Assembly: GCA_019009955.1 (NCBI GenBank)
Contig: CM032228.1
Coordinates: forward strand, 70,388,501-70,452,500
DNA from: Riptortus pedestris
Lineage: Eukaryota; Arthropoda; Insecta; Hemiptera; Alydidae
DNA length: 64,000 bases
Direction: 5' to 3'
The position numbers were made by a program, and so were the translations under genes. Positions 21,665 to 33,853 of the stretch are shown in pieces; position 1 is the stretch's first letter; every line of letters starts with the position of its first letter. The notes beneath the pieces are model-generated. The model was not told the DNA's origin, did no database searches, and saw only the letters and a list, made by a program, of their open reading frames with translations.

Positions 21665-22240
21665 TAGCAGATTTCCCTTAAGGGAAATCAGCTATTGAGG
21701 TCGCACTCATGACGGAATTTTCGAAATTTTTCTTCAAATGACCATCGATCCTACCTAGTAGATTGCTAAAATGAGGTCCGTTCAAAACTGTATATATATA
21801 CGTCTGTTAGCGCTCTAGCGGTCGCAATTTTTGTTTGATCGTTACCAAACTCGACATTTAGTCGTTTTATGTAAAAAAAAGATCAAGTTCTTTAACGGCT
21901 GAAATCAGACTAGTGGGAGGGGGGGGTTTAGAGGGGAGGATTTTCAAAAATTCGAAATATTTCCGTTACTATACGTCGCATCGAAAAATTGTATAGAATC
22001 AATCTTATTGCAAATTAAATTTACTATAAATATTGTTATATACATTTATTCTCTATCTTGAATATTAACCGAGATATTTGCATTTTTATTAAATCTGGGC
22101 AGATAACGGATGAGAGTGAGTTTCCCGCCAAAAGCTAGGTCGGCCGTTTACTTAACCGTTCGGCTCTCGTGAAATTTCTCTATTGTAAAACTTCACGTGG
22201 GAAATCTGCTTAGTTTACGCAGCCCCTGCGTGACGGACTT
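21665..22240 (-). mobile_element. HINE-like element, complete short form
   Basis: A clean ~575-bp copy. It opens TAGCAGATTTCCCTTAAGGG and ends AAATCTGCTTAGTTTACGCA, GCCCCTGCGTGACGGACTTT. Only a 5-repeat TA tract sits at the microsatellite position. The 5' sub-terminal part includes CTCTATTGTAAAACTTCACG, shared by several other copies. It lies 35 bp from the + strand copy at 20634-21629, forming an inverted pair. Confidence 0.8.
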
Positions 22241-22951
22241 TTTTATATGTTGCTTTCATTTTAGTTGCAAGTGGCTTTAGACTGAAGTACAGTGAAATAT
22301 TTTACTTCATTTTAGTATCGAAAATCGATTTTTAACCTTGATCAGGTGTGCCCATGTTGGCCAATGGGAATGAATCAGTTTGAATGTAATTCAATTACAT
22401 CCATTCTATATTTATAAATTGAAAAGGCAGAATGAGTGGGTTTTACATTTCCTCTAAAAGCCGGCTCGAGCAGACATTGTTAAACGATTCGGCTGAAGGT
22501 TAATATCTTTTAATTACCAGTTTTTAAATGAAAGTGAAAAAAAATACTTGCTTTTCAATTTTTTTTTATTTTATCAGACCAAGTATAATGGTGAATGATT
22601 GGTTTTACACTACTGAACCTCAATCTTCTTTATGGTCGTTGAGATTTCCTGGATGATAAAGGTACTTTGTCTCCGAGGTTCGGGGAAAATATTATACAGG
22701 AAGTCTATATCTTTATTATACTTTGGAAACAAAATCGTTTCTATCGAGACGAAATAAAGTAGAAAAAAACTAATAAAATGGAAAGTAAAGGCTATATAAT
22801 CCTCAGGTTAACGCTTAGTAAAATCACAACAAAGAAATTTCTCAAATAAGAATAATTTTAAAGCTGCAACAATATTTTAAAGCCATTTATTGAAAAGAAT
22901 GTGCTCTACCGTTTTCTCTAATGATAAGCTTTCATTCTCGTTACCAATATA
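22241..22951. other. Intergenic, no gene recognised
   Basis: AT-rich, unique-looking sequence with no recognisable coding or repeat features. Confidence 0.5.
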
Positions 22952-23567
22952 CACTCAACCGCAAAAAAAACCGGACACTTAGATTTAGTCTTATAATTTT
23001 GTTAAATACTCAATATATATGTATATTAATCTTTTTAATTAAAATAATTGGTTAATCTATAGGTTATTTAAACAAAATCTGCCAAAAGTGAATAATTTTT
23101 ATTGATTATTTTACAAAAAAATACAAAAGAAAAAAAAAAGAAAAAGATAAATTAACACATTTAAAAAAAAAAATTATTCTTTATTTTTATTACAGTGAAT
23201 GGTAGACTTCGCTACCCCAAGCGTTTCGGCAATGTAACGTAAGCTCCGGCCTTCCATCTAAGTTTGAAAGACCCATTATTCTGGACCGAAATAAAAATAA
23301 AACATTAATTAAAGAAAATGCTTGGTTAATAATTAAAGATGTTTAAATGTGCGAAAAACTACTTACAGTTTAGAATAGATCAACTTCACGACAAATAAAT
23401 CTAATCTGAGTTTTATCTAATTGTTTACTAATCCTGAAGGGATTAGTTCAATGGACTTAGACTCTAAATTCTCTGTAATAACTAGAATACCCACATAAAG
23501 AAAATTGCTGAAAATTAGCTTTTAATACGACAAAAATGAAGTGTCCGGTTTTTTTTGCGGTTGAGTG
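22952..23567 (-). mobile_element. Tc1/mariner-like element, internally deleted
   Basis: Near-perfect terminal inverted repeats of 29 bp begin CACTCAACCGCAAAAAAAAC, CGGACACTT at 22952 and mirror at 23539-23567. They are flanked on both sides by the TA dinucleotide (22950-22951 and 23568-23569), the Tc1/mariner target duplication. The whole is 616 bp, too short for a transposase (~1.3 kb elements), and keeps only a piece of the N-terminal DNA-binding domain on the minus strand. It is a MITE-like derivative. Confidence 0.9.
23190..23262 (-). pseudogene. Tc1-type transposase HTH remnant
   Basis: The minus strand reads MEGRSLRYIAETLGVAKSTI, a recognisable helix-turn-helix (GxSLRxIAxxLGVxxSTI) like the first DNA-binding helix set of Tc1/IS630 transposases. 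No DDE/D catalytic domain remains inside the element. Confidence 0.75.
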
Positions 23568-23569
23568 TA

Positions 23570-24456
23570 TATCTGAAGATATAGTTTCCTCTAGAGTTCT
23601 AGAGAACGTCATTCAAACAATAAGTGCTATATACAGTTAAAACTAACCCAGTCACACTATTTAAACACTTCATCTGCTTTAGGTATATGAAAAATATTCC
23701 TGAATAACATCATTAATCAGCCATCACTTGCGATTCTTAATCGACTTACTTTTCTTTGTGAAAGCCGAATTAATTTATTTATAGGAAATTATAGTAACTA
23801 TAAGTAATATAACTATAAGTATAACAATAGTATAACTATAAGTATAAAGTCATTTTCTGGGGAAAGAATAGGTAGAGGATACGTCTATAGGTGGCTGTAA
23901 TTGGAATTGAAGGCCCGTCCATTTTGAAGGTACGCTGTTTGACACCTTTTCTAAAATATTATTCTCGTTTTTAACTATTATTACAGTACCAAAAAGACGC
24001 CACAAGTGCACTTCAACAAAATTAGAAGTTGGGAGTTTTTTAACTTGTGATATCCAGTTAAAGTCAAGATTTGGATCCCTTGCACCCGAAGCAACTAGAT
24101 CCAGGAACAGCTTTCGAGGCAATCTATGTTATGGCATTGTTAATATTTTCGTACAAAAGTTTATAATTTTCTTTAGTGCCGTCAAAATTGGTAAGTGACC
24201 AGTTTCCAAAATAACAATTAACTCTACAAGGTATTTTATTCAGAAGCAAAGATCTTTCGAGACTAATACATCAAGTGTCCTAGAGCGATGATGCCACTAG
24301 CTAGATTGCTTAGGAATGAAATGGAACTGATTGTGGGGCTCAGTCTTGTAAGATTTTACACTTGAATAAAATATCTTGTAGGCCAAGATTTAAATAAAGG
24401 CCAGTACTTACACAATACAATTATATTTCAGAAAAGAGCGCTTTAAAAAGTAATTC

Positions 24457-24461
<5 letters not shown>
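23570..24461. other. Intergenic, one unassigned 90-codon frame
   Basis: A minus-strand frame at 23850-24122 (starting MPRKLFLDLVASGARDPNLD) has protein-like composition but no domain I can name, and no supporting neighbours. It could be a transposon scrap or chance. The remainder is AT-rich with short AACTATAAGTAT repeats at ~23795-23845. Confidence 0.35.

Positions 24462-24517
<56 letters not shown>
24462..24517. repeat. (TA)n microsatellite
   Basis: A pure TA tract, not inside a recognised HINE. Confidence 0.95.
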
Positions 24518-24518
<1 letters not shown>

Positions 24519-25214
24519 TATCTCATGTAAATGAATTTACCGGGAGGGTAGATTTTCAGAAATTCTTCCTCAATATATCCAGGGGTTTAATATAATCTTA
24601 GGAAGGCTTATGTTTGATATACGGCTAGGATATGAGCTGATGAAAGTTGCGCTAGGAAGGCCATCCGTGCGAAAAATGCTGATGGCGAGAAGAGAGAGGG
24701 TCGGCGGAGTTGCGTAGTGCGGCAAAACTGGATATATTAATAAAACCCGGGGCAGGGCTTAAACACGTTTACGATCGCCTTCCTCCCGGTCACAGTAAAA
24801 CTGAATTTACTTTTAAACTACAGTAAACCTTCAGCTCCAACTTCCCTTGACGTACGACTCTTGAGAATTTCATCCGATCATTTCCATGTGGGTTTTGACA
24901 CCCCAACTGGGCAACTGTTCAAATTACTCCAAGCCCTCCGTCTTTTTGGCGCAGTTAGTAATCATACAGCCATTTGGGACACATTTTCTTTATACAATGA
25001 GTTTATGGAAAAATACATTTTAATAATTAGCACATTACTACATAACAGTTCATAGTTACATTCACCAGTTCATAGACCTCGTATTTCACTACTTAAAACA
25101 TTGTAGACAAATTATAAAGTATGACAATACTGAAAATATATGCAGAACTGAGCATACTTACGTAAATATGTACTACACTAAGACAGAAATTGATACGTGG
25201 CTCAATCGTCCGAG

Positions 25215-25215
<1 letters not shown>
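24518..25215. other. Intergenic, no gene recognised
   Basis: It includes a GC-richer patch at ~24640-24800 (GAAGGCCATCCGTGCGAAAA, GAGAGAGGGTCGGCGGAG) that could be old LINE sequence, but no motif was identified. Confidence 0.4.

Positions 25216-25262
<47 letters not shown>
25216..25262. repeat. (TA)n microsatellite
   Basis: A TA tract followed by CATATACATATATAAATATA. Confidence 0.95.
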
Positions 25263-25277
<15 letters not shown>

Positions 25278-25699
25278 AATATATATTTTCAATTGATAAA
25301 AATCCAGTAAACACTATTAACAACTTTTTTCTGGTATGTTTACATCAACCAGCTCCAAAACCCTTTCCAATTTAAGTTAAATAATAGCTCGATTGGAAAC
25401 ATTTCCAGTGCATCCTAGGCTTGTTTCTAATTTAGCCAACTTCTGTTCCTATTACCGCCTCCCAGACTTTGTTGCCAGAAATGTCCTTCTTGAAAGCTGT
25501 AGTTATTGATTGCGGGTGATAGAGGGGTGGGCGTCAATGAGAGTTTGAAGGAAGCACAAATAAGGAAAAAAACAACATAAAATGTCTTACTATAAAAACA
25601 AAAGTAATAGAAAAATAGTAATTTTAACACGTTTTCTATTCATATTCATTCAAATAGAAGGAGAAAATGTTTCTCCGCTCTCCACCGGCTCTAGCAGAA

Positions 25700-26368
25700 T
25701 ACACTTAGGTTGCATTATTAAAGCAGATTGAACTTGGCACACTACACACAGATCACATTACAGGACACGATGCCATTAAACTTATTAAAAGAGAGGTCAA
25801 CATAAAATGGGAAGTGGAATGGCGTCAGACAGACACAAAACTACGAGAAATAAAAGGCACTCTTCGTGAATGGCAGTCAAATAATTGAGACACTAGAAGA
25901 GAAGAAGTAGTTCTTGCTCGTTTGAGACACGGCCATTCACGGATAGCACACAAACACCTCATGACTAGGATTGAACCACCTTTATGTACACTGTGCAATA
26001 CTCAACTAACTATCAAACACTTACTTACAGACTGCAGACTAATAATCGACTAGAACTTACCCACCAACCTATCAGAACTACTACACGACAACAGCCCGTA
26101 CATCGCGACAATCATGAAACACCTCCAACAGACACATATCTTCAACTACATTTAAAACGTTTATCGAAGAATTAGAATCTTAGACTTACAAAATTAGAAT
26201 CTACTACCATTAATATCCACTGGAGAAAATGTAACCTTCGACTGTAGACATTTTAACATATTTTTCTTTTACAATAAGGCGGCTATACCAATTTTTAGTT
26301 TTATGAGTTAGTGTGAATCGCTAAAATTGCGACACACCTTAGTAAATAAATAAATAAAGCAAATTGTG
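25700..26368 (+). pseudogene. I-like LINE 3' end (RNase H tail and 3' UTR)
   Basis: Frame fragments give VNIKWEVEWRQTDTKLREIK, then after a stop REEVVLARLRHGHSRIAHKH and PPLCTLCNTQLTIKHLLTDC. This is the zinc-binding Cys-Cys-His-Cys C-terminus that follows RNase H in I-clade LINEs (C-x2-C...H-x4-C). A 3' UTR follows with CTGGAGAAAATGTAACCTTC and a terminal GTGAATCGCTAAAATTGCGA then TAAATAAATAAATAAA tail. It is 5'-truncated. Three further 3' ends of the same family occur at ~28.9, 47.1 and 49.0 kb and one inverted at ~30.8 kb. Confidence 0.8.
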
Positions 26369-27354
26369 ATACATGACCATGGCAACTGAAATTTCCCGCG
26401 GATGCATTGCATCAAAATCAGCATTCATCGAGCCCCAGATTCCAGACTCCATTTTACCTTCAGTGTCCGCTGGAGAAGGGCCTTCTAAATCCTCACTACT
26501 GGAGGAGTTTGAAACGTTTGTTTTTCTTTTCTACATCGGCTTACTCTTGGAATTGGAGGCTTTGTTTTTATCTTTTGGCTTCTACCATTATGCGATGAGG
26601 GTTGTGCGAATCTTTTCACATAAAGTATAAGTGCCTTCCCGCTTTGTTATAGAGAGAGTTGGGACCTCCCAACAACCACGCCTGATAGGCAGTGTTAAAA
26701 CCAACCTGATAACATTGGCTGAAAACATTTAAGCCTTGATCAAAATACAGAATTTTAAAGAATATTGGCACCACAGGATTTTCTGTTAAACATACTTTCT
26801 ACCAGTACAAAAAAATTCAAATTCAAATGTGCTTATCTTGTTATTCACTAGATAGACGACAACCAAGAATACTTGAGACGCAATTCTGATTTGATAAGAA
26901 AATAAAAACCAAATGTATAATTATGATAACAAAAATAAGGTCTCGTAGCATTATTACTTTCGTAACTCTAACTTTTCAGTTACATGGTATTTGCTGGGGG
27001 CGCTGGAGTATATACTAACCCAGAACTATAAAGTTATTTCATTCACAGTTAGATTACAAGGTTAATAATTTAGAAACACGAGTAGGCGTCATGAGGCGCA
27101 AGGGAGATATTAGGAACCCCCACGCAAGAGGAAGAGAAGAAAAACACTTTATTAAAGAATTAAGTGTGCCTGATTATTTATGGCGAGCACTGACTACACA
27201 GCTAAATCATCAATCATATGATATTAAAAATAAAATGAAATAAATGTTAATGTTACAGAGAAAATGTTTGATTGTTCATTCTAATTTTATTTATTTTTGT
27301 AACCGACAACTGTAATATAACTTTCTCTCTGTGTCTCATACTCACGCCTCACGT
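26369..27354. other. Intergenic, no gene recognised
   Basis: An 85-codon frame at 26373-26630 (+) directly follows the LINE tail. It has no domain, and overlapping frames are also open, so it is not called. Confidence 0.45.
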
Positions 27355-27355
27355 G

Positions 27356-27397
<42 letters not shown>
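27355..27397. repeat. (CA)n microsatellite
   Basis: A GCGC-led CA tract. Confidence 0.95.
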
Positions 27398-27398
<1 letters not shown>

Positions 27399-27493
27399 AT
27401 ATACATATACGATTAATGCTGTTTTACATTAAATTTTAATATTAAAACAGAATAATAAATATTTTTTTCTTATCTTTATTGGCTATAAAAGGG

Positions 27494-27498
<5 letters not shown>

Positions 27499-27556
<58 letters not shown>

Positions 27557-28196
27557 GAGTATATATGTACTAGCGTACCCGACAAACGTTGTCCTGCATG
27601 ATATTTGAAGCGATTGGCATATTAAATTTAATAATATTATGTTTAAAACAAAAGATACTTTTAATAACACAAAAAACAACTTTTGTTATCTGTACGCTTG
27701 CATAAAAAAAAATAGAAAATGAAATTTCGCGAATTGTTTATTCAGGTCTCCTTTATAACCCCCACGCCCGTTCGAACCTAAAAAATTGAATATAGCTTAA
27801 AATCATGGAATAATTAATGCTAATTTACATATAGAGTTTTGATAAGTTCGGTTCATTCGTTAGTGCCCAGTAAAATTGTTGGCTTCCACTTTATTTTATT
27901 AGTGTATATCTCGTTTATAATTTGTTATAAGACAAAAGTGAACATAACAAAATTTACTCTAAATAACAAAATAAACAACTTTTGACCTATGCATATTTGC
28001 CGAAAAACCAATAGGAAACGAAATATTGCTATTTTTAATTTTAGGCCTCTCTTACAACCACCAATCTTGTTCCATCTGCCGGGCTGATTTGTGAATCTAA
28101 ACCATCCAGGGCGTCACGCAAACGCATACCAAAACATTCATTCAAATCGGTCTAGCCGTTTAGGAGGAGTTCAGTGACATACACACGTACCGTACA

Positions 28197-28246
<50 letters not shown>
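27499..28246 (-). mobile_element. (TA)n-bounded repeat with two ~299-bp units
   Basis: Both ends are long TA tracts (27499-27550 and 28199-28246). Read on the minus strand it starts TGTACGGTACGTGTGTATGT and CTAAACGGCTAGACCGATTT. It then has two tandem units marked by AGGCCTAAAATTAAAAATAG (~28040) and GGAGACCTGAATAAACAATT (~27743), 299 bp apart, and ends GACAACGTTTGTCGGGTACG then CTAGTACATATA. The same units occur in the + strand at 31.7-33.4 kb. Non-coding. The superfamily is not identified. Confidence 0.7.
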
Positions 28247-28252
<6 letters not shown>

Positions 28253-28850
28253 TACTATTTGTATATTAAAACACGTCTTTTTGAAAAATGCGTCCTTTGA
28301 ACAATCTTAATGGCAGATTTCCCTTCAGAAGAAGTGCTAAAAGTTAATTACAACCTGGTTTTATTGCATGAGCAAAGAGCAGCCATCTTGCGAATGGTTA
28401 CATTGTAAATGAGGAAGGTGAGGTTGGTGGAAGCATTAAGGGCTTGGCAAACTAAGGGAATGAGGGCTACATTTAAGTACCCAAGTCTAACTATAATCCC
28501 GTCTGTCTTAAATAGTTTAAATTCTTTGATGACTGTTAAAACTCTAAGTCTAATTTTTTTCATAAAGTTATTCTAATATCAGAGTTTTATAAGAAAAAAA
28601 TCACTTTACTTGGCATTAGTCGTATAAGTTCTTGACTGCCATTATGTTCTGAATAGCATCTGTAGAATTTTCTAGGGTGTCAGGGCTAACGGCTGATTTG
28701 CGGTATTTCTAAAGTAGGCATGCACACTGGATGATTGAGAAAATAGGGATAGTAGAATTAAATTATTGTAAAAATGAAGAATATAATTAAATAGAATAAA
28801 TGAACATGAAAATGTTGTCATAGAAGACCAGAAACTCTTCTCCGAGAAAT
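28247..28850. other. Intergenic, no gene recognised
   Basis: Short minus-strand frames (28348-28563) lack motifs. AT-rich sequence without recognised repeats. Confidence 0.45.
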
Positions 28851-29560
28851 AAAGCCTTGTATAAGCGAGTGGCAATCCAGCAGATGTGACAATAGACGAG
28901 ACGAAGTTGTACTAACGAGACTTAGGATAGGACACTCACAATACAAGAACTGAAAGATCTCTTTACAGAACATGCTTTAAACCAGGGATGAGCAACGTGC
29001 GGACTGTCAAGCATTTCTAAAATTGGATTTATTTTATCGACTTTCTCCACGATATGGTGATGTGTGTATATATATGTATGTAAATATTTTTTTCTGTGCG
29101 GCCCGCCAAAAAATTTTAAAATTTAAATTGGCTCGTTTATTAAAAAGGTTGCTCACCCCTGCCTTAAACCATTAACCAATAAACACATACTGACTAACTG
29201 CATGAACATTGAATACTTAGATACTCCAGCTCACAAACTTCATACAGACAGGAGCCGACATATCGACAATAAACTAAATCACCTAGAAATTATTGAATTT
29301 GTTATACAAAATTTAACTTGTCTCCTTTTTGGTTTTGACTTAGTGAGAAATATAATATAATTTTGTAAAATGTTAATAATATAGATAAATAATATAGATG
29401 TTTTAGTAAATAGCAATAACATAATTTATCCTTTTTTTTATTAATTCTTTTTCATTTTTATTTGTCGGGTTCAGTTCTTTGTTATTTTTTTTAATTTTAT
29501 GATTTTTATTCTTTTTTACATACGTTGCGGGTGCTCCTGAATCAATAAGTAAAACTAGAA
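28851..29560 (+). pseudogene. I-like LINE 3' end split by a hAT MITE
   Basis: Reads RRDEVVLTRLRIGHS before the MITE, and LTDCMNIEYLDTPAHKLHTD after it, matching the C-terminal region of the LINE at 25.7-26.4 kb. A 3' UTR follows and then a degenerate end (ACGTTGCGGGTGCTCCTGAA, TCAATAAGTAAAAC). The residues between are mostly lost. No function remains. Confidence 0.75.
28983..29161. mobile_element. hAT-type MITE (179 bp)
   Basis: It starts CAGGGATGAGCAACGTGCGG and ends AAAAAGGTTGCTCACCCCTG, a hAT-style terminal inverted repeat (CAGGGGTGAGCAAC). It is flanked by 8-bp direct repeats CTTTAAAC (28975-28982) and CCTTAAAC (29162-29169), with one mismatch. The internal GCGGCCCGCC and TGGCTCGTTTATT segments are typical of such MITEs. 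It is inserted in the LINE fragment, hence younger than it. Confidence 0.9.
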
Positions 29561-30690
29561 TTGTATTTTAAAAACTGTTGAAAATGTAGATTTATATGGT
29601 GGCAACTGCCACAACGTTCCATTGCTAAATCATTCTGTTGAAGAATAGAGTAATGATGGATGAGTAATATGTATGGGTAAAATAAAAATAACAGCAATAC
29701 AAAGCTCGAAATGTAAAAATAACTATACCCAGTTTATCATACTTCAGTAGAATAAAGAATAAGCATTAGAATGTTAAACAATACTTCAAATGACTGAAAA
29801 TGTGCTTCGAAGTGAGCTACACACTTAATGACGGAAGTGAATTTGACTTGGCAACTTGAGTCATGCCGGAGATTGGAAGAGGCAGAGGCTGGAGAAAACC
29901 CTGGAGTGAAATTGAAGTATTAGGCTTTCTCCTTGTTCCAGAAATAACAATTACACTTTACTCGGATGGTATTTCTAAACGCTTGACTGGCACGAAGGAA
30001 GATTAATTGTTAGAGGAATGTACATTATCAGTCACATTGTTAAATCATAAATTCAATTATTTTATAGTCTTTAAAACAATTACATTTTAATTATTATTCG
30101 ATTCTCTTTGAAAGGTCCAATATATGTAAAAATATTATAAATACCTGTCGTATAAATCATGCCATCCACTTTTTATACTTGATTGAGTGTGTTTGTCATC
30201 GACCCTAACCATCAATCTTAGAATATCATAATAAGCTTTACTTAAAGTTAGTAAGTCGCTCAAGTTTTCCTGAGTTAAGCGTGGGATTTAATATCAAATT
30301 GTAAACCAAGAGTGGAGAGCTCAATTTCCGCGTGGGCAATAGGTGGAATACATATATTCTCTAAGATTAAAATTAACCAAGATATTTAGAGTTTTTAATT
30401 TTTGGCCTTCAGTAAAGCCCCACTCCTACGCATGTCCTAATAACAATTATTATTATTATTCTTACATTGAAAGCATTTCGGGGGGATTGAGCGACGTATC
30501 AGTTTTTTTTTTTTTTTTTTAATTTTAACATCAGTTTATCATATTTACGCAAGTATGCTCATTTCTACAAATATATTCAGTATTGTCCAACATTATATGT
30601 ATAATGTAGAAAATAAATTGAAAATGTTGTTATTTTTCAAGGAGTGTGATACTTGGTATATATACTGGTTACGGTCATGTAGTAATTTAG
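29561..30690. other. Intergenic with a small HINE scrap
   Basis: Mostly unique AT-rich DNA. 30355-30450 carries HINE body sequence on the minus strand (TTAACCAAGATATTTAGAGT, CAGTAAAGCCCCACTCCTAC). A poly-T run is at ~30510-30530. No gene is seen. Confidence 0.5.
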
Positions 30691-30960
30691 TTCAAGTGTA
30701 CAGTAGGTCTATGTGAGTCCTTAGATAGCAGTCAGTTAGTCTATGTTTTATAGCAAGTTTGCATTTACAGTGTTGGCAGTAGGGTTCGTCTTATCCAGTA
30801 AGTAGGTGTGTGAGCCAGTCGTGAATGGCCAATTCTTAACCTCGTTAAAACTACTTCTTGTCTTCTAAATAGCCTTTTTGAGGAGGGCAATTCACAAAGT
30901 ATATGTGCTCGAAGTTTGTTGTCAGTTGTGGAAAACCAAGACTTCTGCCATGAAAATTCA
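30691..30960 (-). pseudogene. I-like LINE C-terminal fragment
   Basis: The minus strand reads RRQEVVLTRLRIGHSRLAHT near 30800-30880, the same C-terminal block as at 25.7 and 28.9 kb (EVVLARLRHGHSRIAHKH). Neighbouring residues are frameshifted. It is truncated on both sides. Confidence 0.7.
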
Positions 30961-31129
30961 GAATGTTAATTATGAATTGAGTATCATCTGTTTTGCTTGA
31001 TTTTAGCAGATTTCTCTCAAGGGAAATCAGCTATTGAGGTTGTACTCATGACGGAATTTTCGAAATTTTTCTTCAAATGTCCATCGATCCTACCTAGTAG
31101 ATGACGAAAATGAGGTCCGTTCAAAACTG

Positions 31130-33798
31130 AGTATCTATATATATATAATTCAATATGAACTACCAGGTACCTCACCTGGAAAAATTAATTCAAATTATAA
31201 TATATTATTATAATATTTTGTCCTTAATAATTTAAATCTATGCATAATGCACAGGAAACGGGAAATATGACAATATGGAGAACAGTGAAGTCTTACATAA
31301 AAAAATAATTTTATTATTTACAAATCCACAGAAACGAAGGGTATTAACCCTAAACACTGGGACGGGTAAATGTCAAAATATTTTCCAAAGTAAAGCCTTG
31401 CCAAAAAATACCATCACCATCCAGCCGCAAATGAATTCCCGGGCGAAGCCGGATATCTGAGCTAGTATATATATAAAATTGTAACCTCTGCCTGTACATT
31501 GATTTTTTTCGCGAAATTTCACGATTACTTTTCGTTTCACATGTCATAGACACCATAACTGCATTTTGTTTCTTTCGTGTCTGTTTGTTTGTTTGTTCAT
31601 TTGTTTGTTTGTTACCTTTTCACGCATAAACGGCTGAACCGAATTTTATGAAACTTGGTATGTATATTACTACTAGACCAGCTTAGACTTTAGGCTATAT
31701 TAATATTCTCTAAGACGAACAGGAGTGGGGGTTATAAGGGAGGCCTGAAATTAAAAATAGCGATATTTCGTTTCCTATTGGTTTTTTGGCAGATATGAAC
31801 ATAACAAAAGTTGTTTATTTTGATATTTAGAGTAACTTTTGTTATATACACTTTTGTCGTTTACCAAAGTATAAATGAGTTATAAACTAAAAGCTATAGC
31901 GGGAGTCATTAATTTTATTAGGCTCAAAAGACTCAACCGAACTAAATAAAACTTAGTATGTTTATTAGTGTTGACGCCTTGATTTTCATAAGCCATACCA
32001 ACATTCCTAGGGACGAGCAGGAGTGGGGATTGTAAGGGAGGCCTGAAATTAACAGTAGTGATATTTCGTTTCCTATTGGTTTTTCGACAAACATACACAT
32101 GACAAAAGATGTTTATTTTGTTATTTTAAGTAACTTTTGTTATATTCACTTTTGTCGTATAGAAAAGTATAAACGAGATATACACTAAAATCTAAAGAGG
32201 GAGCCAACAATTTTTTTGGGCACTAACGATTGAACCGAACTTAGCGAAACTCGGTGTGTGAATTAGCATTAGTTTTTCCATGATTATAAGCTATATTAAA
32301 AATTTTAGGTTCAAAGGGGAGTGGGGATTATAAGAGAGGCTGAAATGAAAAACTCGCTTTTTATATTTTCTATTTGTTTTTCGGCAAATATTCTATTTGT
32401 TATATTTCCAATAGAAATATAAACTATAAGGGCATTTCCATTATTTAATTTGTATAATGTACCTCGATGTTATTGAAACAAATAGTAATATAATAACAAT
32501 TAAACGTTAATGGTAATGTCATCATGACAAAAAACAATATGCGTTTAAACTCGATATGATATTTTCAGGGTACCACTATTATTTAATTACATCCGGTAGA
32601 TAAATTATAAAATAATGTTTTGCATCAATAATATAAGTAGAAGAATGTTGAGAAGTCTCATGCGGGAGCGAAGATGACGGGAGCCTTACCAGTTAATTGA
32701 GTTTACTTATTTCCCGTATGGCATTACTGGAAGCAATTTCCAGTGAGATTCACTATAACAAACATAATCTTACGTGCAAAACTTGGCCTATACTATGTGA
32801 GCTCGGATTGGCTTTTGAAAGGATGTTCATTATAGATGATATTTAATTGTAATAAATGCTACCCATGATTATAGTTAGAACTATTGAAAAACGGTGAGCC
32901 AAAAAGTGTAGAGGGATAGATTAGGAACACATTTTAATTTATCTTTCAAAAATAAAATTTCTATTCTATTAATCCCCAAAAGTTACCCTTCAGGGTTGGC
33001 GATTCGGATAATCATTACGTCGTGGAGGGAAGTGTAATTGTACACATTGGAGTCTTACTATCAAAATACCAGTCGAGAATGATTTCCCGAGCATCGCCGA
33101 GTACCTTAGCTTTTGTGATATTCATTTTTGTCTTTTAACAATGTATACACTAAATATATGAGATATACACTATAAACTAAAGCGGGAGTCAACTATTTTA
33201 TTGGGCGCTAACGATTGAACCGAACTTAACAAAACTCGGTATGTCAATTAGCATTAACACTTCCATGATTATAAGCTATATTAAAATGTTTAGGTTAGAA
33301 CGGGTGTGGGGCTTATAAGGGAGGCCTGAAATAAAAATTCGCGATATTTCGTTGTCTATTTATTTTCGTCAAACGTGCACATAACAGAAGTTGTTTACTT
33401 TGTTATTTAGAGTAACTTATGTTTTATACATTTTTTCGGGAACAATGTATGAAGCAAATAATTTGCGTATAATATTGATATGCTCATCAATTCTTTCCAA
33501 TATGAACTACCAGGTACCTCACATGGAAAAATGAATTCAAATCTATGTTAATACTTTGACCTTAATAATTCAAAGCTATGCATAATGCACAGGAAACGGG
33601 AAATATGACAATATGGACGACAGTGAAGTCTTACATAAAAAATTAATTTTATTATTAACGAATGCCAACAACGGGTATAAACCCTGAACACTGGGACGGG
33701 TAAATGTCAAAATATTGTGCAAAGTAATGCCTTGCCAAAAAAATACCATCACCATTCAGCCTCAAATGAATTCCCGGGCGAAGCCGGGTATCTGAGCT

Positions 33799-33853
<55 letters not shown>

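Noticed and set aside
26373..26630. 85-codon frame as a host gene
   Set aside because: It has no motif, overlaps another open frame at 26407-26598, and sits immediately after a LINE tail.
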